Source: Enchytraeus crypticus (lineage: Eukaryota > Annelida > Clitellata > Enchytraeida > Enchytraeidae). From it: a stretch of DNA of 64,000 nt. Position numbers and translations under genes: made by a program. The notes beneath the pieces were generated by a model. It saw nothing but the letters and a program-made list of their open reading frames with translations, was not told the origin of the DNA and searched no databases. This document shows positions 56,414 to 64,000 of this stretch, in pieces (positions within the stretch are counted from its first letter, which is position 1; every line of letters starts with the position of its first letter). The DNA lies in the NCBI GenBank assembly GCA_905160935.1, contig CAJHZI010000238.1, positions 62,001 to 126,000 of the forward strand, in the 5' to 3' direction.

Positions 56414-56560
56414 GGTGTTAAAGCTAAAAGGCAAAGCTAGTGTTAACGGCAGTTTCCTTACTCGAAAGCGATGTCAGTGACGAGCGAATCCATGATTTAA
56501 ACCTCGCACCTACTGATCCGCAGTCGAATATCTTACCGACATCGTCACTGGCTCCAGCCA
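56414..56560 (-). mobile_element. SINE-B copy
   Basis: CTCGAAAGCGATGTCAGTGA, ATGATTTAAACCTCGCACCT and GTCACTGGCTCCAGCC. No gene is seen between 55740 and 56410. Confidence 0.83.
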
Positions 56561-56822
56561 TACCAAAATTTTCAAATTCAAACATTACATTGTCTATCTG
56601 TAAATTAAATTTTTCAAACACCCAAGTATGTTTTCAAATCTAAACATGAAACAACTTATCGTTATGATTCGTTATAATTACTACAAGTAGCTTACACACG
56701 TTTTCCATCACCTATGTAATACATTTGACCATTTCAAAAAAATAAATTCTGACGTTATAAAAAGCAAGTTGTCAGAAAACGACGGGTAACTTATTCATTT
56801 CAATAGTGGATCAAAATTTGAT

Positions 56823-57719
56823 ATGAACAATAATCGCACATACTTAACTAATAAACTCGGTATCATGCAGATGTATCAAAAGTCATATGATCTCATCACT
56901 AAGTTTAGGCAATTAGGCAAACCGCAACAATTCTCATTCAAACTTCAAATCTCTCACATTGTTTATAACATTTTCCAAAGTTTACGATTTTACGTTAATA
57001 TAAGCGTACACTCCCGAATCTAATTTGAGCATTAATATGTTACATATTAAATTACCTTTCTGACACAAAACACGCAACTAAGAAATATATTGACTACGGT
57101 AATTTTTATATTCCTAATTTTCTATATCGTGTATGGTTACATAGAAATTGCCTACTGCAAAAGTAAAAGAATTATCATAATAGTTTGCCAAATGTCCAAT
57201 TATATAAATTTGGGAGCTTTAGTAAACACTACTGATTTTATTGTTGCTGTTCAATTCTTGTTTACAGAGATCTTAAAATTTGACAAAGACAAAACAGAAA
57301 ATAGAACCTTATCTAACATTAGTAAAGATCTCTCTTCGTGCACTTGCAGATCCATGGTATATAAAGCCTCTACTCTTCCCTGTCTTTTTCTTATTAAAGA
57401 TATACAGTGGAAAAACATTAAATGCTTAGGACCTACATGTATGTTGGAAATTGAAAATTATATAAATCACAGAAAGCAACTGGCAATGATTGCATATTAT
57501 AACTATAGACTACTATTGACAAACGAAAATCTAAGTTTCAAAGCAAGAATGGGAATTTTTAAAATAACTACATTAGGTCTAAACTTATATTTTTATACAG
57601 TAGCAAACTATGAATTGGTAATAACAAAACACATCGTAAATGACATTTACAATTTTCATAGAAAATTGCTCAGGAGTCCATCAAATATTCATTACCCATA
57701 TGTAATAAGAGTTAAATAA
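56823..57719 (+). pseudogene. decayed non-LTR retrotransposon remnant
   Basis: Two open frames (66 and 209 codons). The C-terminal part of the second ('YYNYRLLLTNENLSFKARM', 'IVNDIYNFHRKLLRS', 'IHYPYVIRVK') resembles the region after the reverse transcriptase palm in LINE proteins. The middle of the frame (57336-57386) is an antisense LINE-B fragment, so the frame is chimeric and unlikely to be functional. Confidence 0.5.
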
Positions 57720-58057
57720 GTATAATTTAGATATGCATGTATATGAAAGATCAACATATGCAGTCCTTGTAGTGAAGTTATAAGATCGAAAAGACACAGT
57801 TGGATAGGACACCCGCTAAAGGTTAAATGAAGGTACTCAAATTTGAAAAGGTTCTACAAATATCCTTGCAAAGTCATAAAATGAAGATAGGATCGAGTGT
57901 GGGGCGAAATTTACATATACTTTAATCAAACAATATAATAATAACATAGTGACATTGGTAGATTAGATGCTAAATTCCATTATACGCAGGTTGATGTTTT
58001 CGACAATAGTTATCGTTAACAAAATAAATAATAATAACACACATAATAATAATAATT

Positions 58058-58308
58058 TAATAATAACACACATTACAGTGAAATGATCAACTATGTTGAT
58101 ATCTATCACTTTTAATACCACATGTTTAAACCGTTAGGCAATTTAGTCCATTTTCTGTGTACCCAGTCCAGTGAATGTCCGAGATTTTACTCTCAGATCA
58201 GCGCGGCTGGGAATCGAACCCACGAGAGTTCGATTCACCTCAGGGTCTGTCATTTTAAACTTCATGACTTTATCTACACCTTTAACCATTGCGCTATTGA
58301 GACATTCA
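58058..58308 (-). mobile_element. SINE-A copy (tRNA-derived), near full length
   Basis: TACAGTGAAATGATCAACTA end through GGGAATCGAACCCACGAGAG (B-box region) to TTGCGCTATTGAGACATTC (A-box region), all in minus orientation. A short poly-G run follows at 58352-58364. Confidence 0.88.
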
Positions 58309-58551
58309 ATAATTTCAACATCTCGGTAAGATATCGCTAGGCCTATATTTCCGGGGGGGGGGGGGTTAAAAAGCCTTAGTGTCCACACTCCACAGAGAAA
58401 AGCCTTCCGTCGACTTTTCGTTATTTCTTCTTCATCACATTAGCCAAGGCTTTCGTATGAACAAAGAAGTCCAATAGGCTATCTGATTACATATACTATC
58501 TTTTCATCTGAATACATAAATTGAATAGTGTATTTATAATTATTGATAAAA

Positions 58552-58690
58552 GCTGGTAAAACTAATGCAAACCACAGTTACCTCACTCGAAAGCGACGTC
58601 AGTGACGGGCGAGCTCAGGATTTGAACCCGGCACATACTGATCCGCGTCGTGTAGGGCTATCTTACCGACACCGCTATTGGCTCCATCCA
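58552..58690 (-). mobile_element. SINE-B copy
   Basis: CTCGAAAGCGACGTCAGTGA, AGGATTTGAACCCGGCACAT and CCGCTATTGGCTCCATCC. Sequence from 58700 to 59255 is AT-rich with no gene seen. Confidence 0.83.
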
Positions 58691-59259
58691 TTCATATTGA
58701 TTGATGTATCTACATGTAGTCTATTTATATTGATTGGTTATAATTATGTCCGTATGATGTGAATTTTTGTTTGGTTGTAGTTGATTCTAATAAATAAAGT
58801 TCCTTCTTTATCAGTTTTCATAGATAACGACATATCAATTAAAATCCCAGTTAAGGGCTTATATCTATTTAAAATCTCTTTTACAACGTACTTTTGTTCA
58901 TGAGTTAAGTCTAGTGCTTAAAGGCCACTTTCTTGTTCCTGGCCCCGTTTTGCGGACATCGGCTCATCGGCCTAATATATATGTTTGAGTGTTGCTACGA
59001 AAATTAGTGTTAACTTTAAATGGATGAATTTTTCTGCACTATATTCTGAACGCAGGGAACTGATTATAATGATCAACTTTAATTAAATTATAATTACATT
59101 TAAATAAAAGAAAATAATTAGTTTAAAACAATTTCAATTAAATTAAAGGTAAGTTAGTTAATCTAAGTTAATTAAAGAAAGTTAATAATAAAAGTTGCTT
59201 GTTTAATCGACAGTTAATTGTTAATTGTTTGTTGGTGCAGTTTTCGTTATTGCTTCTCT

Positions 59260-59263
59260 TGCA

Positions 59264-59301
<38 letters not shown>

Positions 59302-59318
59302 CTCATTCTCTCTCTCCC

Positions 59319-59364
<46 letters not shown>
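59260..59364. repeat. (CT)n microsatellite
   Basis: About 100 bp of CT repeat with sparse interruptions. Confidence 0.97.
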
Positions 59365-59368
<4 letters not shown>

Positions 59369-59539
59369 CACTGTGTCGCTGTATCGCTGGCTCAAGGGCA
59401 TTCATATCTAATCTTGGATAGTCGGAACAGTCCTTGTGTACTTTGTGAGTCTGTAGTGTAATTGTCACTTCAGAAAGTCCTGTAACAGTCCTGTGCTAGG
59501 ACTAGTCGCGACTAGGACTATCACAGGAAGGCAGTAGAC

Positions 59540-59735
59540 TGAGCGAATGTTTCTGGTAGACTGAGGCAGCATGGTGAACTGTTTGATAGACTGAGGCAGC
59601 ATGATGAACTGTTTGATAGATTGAGGCAGCATGGTGAACTGTTTGATAGACTGAGGCAGCATGATAAACTGTTCGATAGACTGAGGCAGCATGATAAAAT
59701 GCGTGATAGACTGAGGCAGCATGATGAACTGTTGC
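59540..59735. repeat. 30-bp minisatellite
   Basis: Six copies of GATAGACTGAGGCAGCATGA plus TGAACTGTTT. All three minus-strand frames are open through it, which is a repeat effect. Sequence from 59740 to 61080 shows no gene. Confidence 0.95.
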
Positions 59736-61084
59736 TCTGTAGCTGTGTATAAACATTTAGAAAAGATATAGCACTAATCACACAGTAATAGGCTACATAA
59801 TGAAATAATTCACAAATAAAGCTAACCATCACTTAGGAAACGTTTCAAAAAGGTCAAGATTTTAGGCTGATAGGCAGTTTAGTTTGCTAAATTTTCATTT
59901 ATCATTTTAAAAATTCAGTGAAAGTCCGAGAGATAGTTCTGTGTTCATCAATCCAGGAACGGGACAGAGGAGAATTGAATAGAGCTTAGGATCAGTAATC
60001 AATAATCGGGACCTCTAGGAATGCTCAATAAAGTTCTGAAAGTGACAAAAAATTAACAAATAACTAACATGACAAAATTAACACAACAGAGTCGCTCTAT
60101 ACATTTAGATCTTGCTACAATAGAAAAATATCACTTTCTATCAATTAGAAAAGAGCTTTTCTACGGCTAAATAATCCCATAGAGTATTTTGTCGAACATA
60201 TTTTGAAGCGATCTGTTATTATACAGTAGGCCTGTGTAATGAGATTTATAAATGGCTTAATTACTTGCTGCTAATTAAGAGGCTACAAGTTCGATTCTCG
60301 ATGGAGACCGTCTATAATATCATCCCTGAGATGTGAGAAAAGTAGTCAAACTACACCGATACTGGTTGTCCCTGAAGTACACTTGAAAAGGAAGGCTGCA
60401 TACTGTAAAACATGCCCACGCAGTACAAAAATCTAAGCAATAATGCTAATATGTTACACCTAATTTAAATGAATATTTTTATTCTGACTTTTTTTAGAAT
60501 TGCTCGTTTTTATGAATATTGAAGGAATATTTCGCTCCAGCAATCCTATAATCTCATTCATATTTACGTCGCTTCAAATGAAAATATCTCAGAGTATGCA
60601 TGTGAACTAATTACCTGAGAACTTCAACGTGAAATTTGATGAGAGGTAGGTAATCACAAGGTGTTTGCAGTGAAAAGTCATGAAGACCCAGATGATTGCA
60701 TCTGTTCTGTGATTTTATAGGATTCCATTCATATCCCAATGACCTCCATTACAGTCAGGTTATCAAATCTACAAATAACTTAACTAAAATACAGAATTTA
60801 ATTAAGTATGTGGTATTAAAAAGTATGGTTTTTGTTTCAATGAATATGTGAATGAATTAATGCGTAATAGATAATGTGAATGACTGACTGATTGTGTGAG
60901 GTAAATGAATTTGGCAGTTAATTCGACTGTCTGGTTGAAAGCCAGTCAGTCATTCAGTCTGTCAGTCTCTCTGTCTGTCAGACAAAATGGCTGATGGTTT
61001 TCTTACAGAAACTTGTCTTAGTCAATCAACCAGTCAGTCAATGTGGTCATCAGTCATGCAGTCTGTAGATCAATAGAAAGAATA

Positions 61085-61376
61085 ATCAATTAATCAATCA
61101 ATTGATCCATCGAATGGAATGATTGGTTGAGCGATTCAATTATCACTTAATTAATAAATCGCTCAGTCAATCAATCAATCAATCAATTAATCAATTAATC
61201 AATCAATTGATCCATCGAATGGAATGATTGGTTGAGCGATTCAATTATCACTTAATTAATAAATCGCTCAGTCAATCAATCAATCAATCAATTAATCAAT
61301 CAATCAATCAATCAGTCAGTCAATTAATCAATGAACCAATCGATCAATCAATCAATCAATCAATTCATCAATCAAG
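61085..61376 (-). repeat. CAAT array with an exact 105-bp tandem duplication
   Basis: A block with TTGATCCATCGAATGGAATG, then GATTGGTTGAGCGATTCAAT and a CAATCAATCAAT run, occurs twice at a spacing of 105 bp with no differences seen. Simple CAAT repeats follow. Confidence 0.93.
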
Positions 61377-61576
61377 TTTTGTGCATATCAATCAATGTAC
61401 ATGTACAAAAGCACAAATCATGTTTCAATATAAAATCAGAAAATCAAAATAATTAAGAAATAGGAAGAGTAATATGAAATAAGCAGATAGAGAGAAAGTG
61501 AAGAAGAGAAGAATGAAAGATTAACAGCCGAATACTCGTTCAACACACAACATTAATCACAACAAATGGTACAACA

Positions 61577-61631
61577 TCAGGTCTTGAACATCTCATGGTC
61601 CATCAGCTGGCGCAATCCGGCGAGAGGAAAA
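61577..61631 (-). CDS. possible terminal exon (unassigned)
   Basis: On the minus strand a TGTTGACAG acceptor is followed by an 18-codon open frame reading 'FPLAGLRQLMDHEMFKT' and a stop. It could be the last exon of the ADAM-type gene, but its entry phase differs from the end of the mucin exon, so at least one more exon would be needed. It may be chance. Confidence 0.22.
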
Positions 61632-62178
61632 CTGTCAACATATCTATTCACACACATTAAAATACATGTGAAGTTCAATTCACACACATTCCAATTCATG
61701 TGAAGTTCTGTTCATACATATTAGAACACAGTAACATTTAATAACTCATACACTAGCTTCTGTCATGGTTGTCAATATACAATGTCGTCATGTCACATAT
61801 ACAGAAAGTCTGACAGTCATAATGACAACACAATCATAATGTCATAATGTCATTATTAGTGTCATAATGTCCGACACTAATAATGAGTCCTCAAGAATAG
61901 AAATATAGAAAATAATAAACGTTCAGAAATATAACAATTATTTCAGTGTAAAAATTTTAAGCAACAAATTTCTGTTATCTAATTTACTTCAACAGCCTTA
62001 ATTAAAAGCTAACTTACAATTTTAATGTAATAAAAATAAAGCTTAATGGTACCGATTGATTTAACTAAGTCCAATAACGTTTCTCTAGTTTGAAAAATAG
62101 CGCAATTAAACAATTAATTATTTCATTTCCGATAGTCTAATTTAGATAAGAAATATTGAGTTGTATAATAAGCCTTAC

Positions 62179-63962
62179 CTGAAGTAGTGGTAGGAATAGA
62201 TATTGTCGTGGACGACCGAGTGGAAGACGTGGTAGTTGATAGAGTAGTGGAGGTAGTGGTAGCACTGGTAGTTGTTGTTGTTGTTGTTGTTGTTGTAGTG
62301 GAAGAAGAAGTGGAAGTAGAAGTGGAAGTAGAAGTGGAAGTGGAAGTGGAAGTAGAAGTGGAAAAGGTTGGAGTAACTGTAGAAGTAGGACTTGTAGAAA
62401 TCGACTCACTACTGGAAATACTTGTGGTAAATGCGGTGGTGGTAGGAATAGCGCTAGTTGTGGTAGTTATGGTAGTTGTGGTAGATGGTATCGTGGTGGT
62501 AAGAGTGGTCGAGGTTGAGGGAAATGTGGTTGACGTAGAACTTGTTGTGGTAGAAGTTGGTAGAGCGGTAGTCGTGGTAGAAGTAGTTGTTTGGGAGGTG
62601 GTTGATGTTGGTAAGGCTGTGGTAACAGTTGAACTAGTAGATGGAAAGGTAGTGCTGGTAGATGTTGGTAGAGCTGTGGTAACAGTGGTGGTTGTGGGTA
62701 AACTAGTTGTGGAAGACGTTGGTAGGGCTGTAGTTACAGTGGTGGTTGTGGGTAAACTAGTTGTGGTAGACGTTGGTAGAGCTGTAGTTACAGTGGTGGT
62801 AGATGGTAAGGTAGTTGTGGTAGAAGTTGGTAGCTCTGTTGTCACAGTGGTTGTTGTTAAGGTAGTTGTGGTTGTTGGCGCTGTGGTTGTGGTTGAGGTT
62901 GGTAGAGCTGTGGTTGTGGTTGAGGTTGGTAGAGCTGAGGTTGTGGTAATTGTGGTTGAAGGGGTTGTACTGGTGGAGGTTGGTGTAGAAGAAGTGGTGG
63001 TGGTTGATGTGGTGGTAGGAGTGGTAGATGATGAAATTGTAGTAATTGTTGTCGATTCGGTAGAAGAAGTGGAAATGGAGGATGAAGTGGAAGGAAGAGT
63101 TGAAGAAGTGGTGGTAGAGGGTGTAGTGGTTGATGTAGTAGTTGACTCCGTTGTGGAAGTTGATGTTGTTGTTGTTGTTATAGTAGTTGTACTAGTTGAT
63201 AAGGAAGCTGAAAATAAACAAATTGAAATAAAGATACTATTCTACTAAATGCACAAATTAATAAGCAAATGAATCAATGAATGAAATAGTCATAACTTTT
63301 AATGTCGATTCCGAAATCTAACTTATATAACTTATATAATTTATATAACTTATATAATTTATATAACTTATATAACTTATATAACTTATATAATTTATAT
63401 AACTTATATAACTTATATAACTTATATAATTTATATAATTTATATAACTTATATAACTTATATAACTTATATTTAACTTATATTTATATAACTTATATAA
63501 CTTATATAATTTATATAACTTATATAACTTATATAACACGCAAGCAGTGAAATTCTACAAATATTTCCTCTAATGTAATATTAAAGTAAAGAGCGTACTA
63601 TAAAAGAAGATCATCGACACTTTTCATATGCAAAACAAGGCACACAATGAATTTATATATAGTGAGAATTCAATTAAATAATATATAATGGCGAATTCAA
63701 TTAAATAATTCATGGGCCTAGTGAGAAATCTTGGCAAACTCTTTAAACTAAAGCATCTCGATCTAGTCGTATACTTTGCAAACAGAGGCCGACCTGAATT
63801 AATATTTAGAGTAAAAGAGAGCTACTGATAGTCTCACTTACTGGTAGTGGTGGGTAGGGGAACGATGCCGTTGCTATGGAGACTACCGCCTTTACCTTGG
63901 ACACTACAGTCTGGAGGCGCGAAACCAGCGTTACAGTGACACTGCCCAATACTGTTACATAC
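62179..63962 (-). CDS. ADAM-type metalloprotease: EGF-like exon and mucin stalk, partial
   Basis: Two exons in transcript order: 63962-63842 and 63207-62179; the gene continues off the right edge and past 62179. Exon one reads 'VCNSIGQCHCNAGFAPPDCS' then 'VQGKGGSLHSNG', the EGF-like module with CHC.AG.APPDC and GGS that sits before the membrane in ADAM proteins. Exon two adds 343 residues of almost only Thr, Ser and Pro with repeated 'TTALPTSTTT' blocks, expected to be a heavily O-glycosylated stalk. Phase joins A|CT at the junction and the exon leaves in phase 1 at TCAG|GTAAGG. Protease, disintegrin, transmembrane and cytoplasmic exons are not seen. The family call rests on the EGF module. 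The 353-codon Val-rich frame on the other strand is an antisense shadow of this exon. Confidence 0.76.
63318..63538. repeat. 9-bp minisatellite (TATATAACT)n
   Basis: About 24 copies of TATATAACT or TATATAATT in the ADAM intron, starting about 110 bp from the acceptor of the mucin exon. Tyr/Asn/Leu and Tyr/Lys/Leu frames across it are artefacts. Confidence 0.95.
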
Positions 63963-64000
63963 CTGAAACAAAACGAGTGTTTATCAATCAATCGGTTAAT

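Noticed and set aside
62187-63248. 353-codon Val-rich plus-strand reading frame
   Set aside because: It is the antisense of the Thr/Ser/Pro mucin exon; a run of GTAGTGGTT codons with no independent coding features.

Overview
This is nuclear DNA from an animal, not a prokaryote. Genes are split into many short exons with GT-AG introns, and AT-rich introns and spacers are full of micro- and minisatellites and decayed retroelements. The gene set (ArfGAP1, hexokinase, a SAXO/FAM154 axonemal protein, BTF3, an Additional-sex-combs-like protein and an ADAM protease with a mucin stalk) is metazoan. The single-domain hexokinase and a 5S-rRNA-derived SINE fit an invertebrate, probably marine. I cannot name the species.

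Layout. 0.2-1.7 kb: decayed piggyBac transposase (-). 2.2-5.4 kb: minisatellites, CT and TA arrays and a SINE. 5.4-15.0 kb: ArfGAP1 (+), lacking its 5' exon(s). 15-19.9 kb: AT-rich spacer with LINE and SINE fragments and a decayed ORF. 20.0-28.4 kb: hexokinase (+). 28.4-32.5 kb: convergent spacer. 32.5-37.0 kb: SAXO-like gene (-). 37-42.7 kb: spacer with repeats and an unidentified decayed coding stretch. 42.8-45.9 kb: BTF3 (-), complete. 46-49.5 kb: stacked SINEs. 49.5-55.7 kb: ASXL-like gene (-) with a 3.8-kb exon. 56-62 kb: retroelement remnants, CT and TTGA/TCAA arrays. 62.2-64 kb: ADAM-type exons (-) running off the right edge. Two genes on + and four on - meet tail to tail near 28-32 kb. 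The genes look like unrelated housekeeping, ciliary, chromatin and cell-surface genes, not a functional cluster.

The signal I find most interesting runs through all six genes. About 16 of 36 identifiable 3' splice sites are preceded, within about 0-25 nt, by a tetranucleotide array that always reads TTGATTGA on the transcribed-sense strand, whichever genome strand the gene is on. The complementary reading (TCAA in sense) occurs near splice sites only three times, each time just after a 5' splice site. Each TTGAT unit fits the branch-site core YURAY; its complement does not. Two introns carry TCAA at the 5' end and TTGA at the 3' end and could pair end to end. Other minisatellites (GTATT, TG, 21-, 27-, 41-, 42- and 52-bp units) also start or stop at exon edges and sometimes duplicate splice sites or exon pieces.

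Interspersed families recognised by repeated occurrence: two tRNA-derived SINEs (A, B), one 5S-derived SINE (C), two non-LTR retrotransposon tails (LINE-A ending in GAT repeats, LINE-B ending in GA repeats) and one unclassified repeat (D). Exon boundaries were set by eye from splice consensus, reading-phase continuity and family conservation; no alignment was run.
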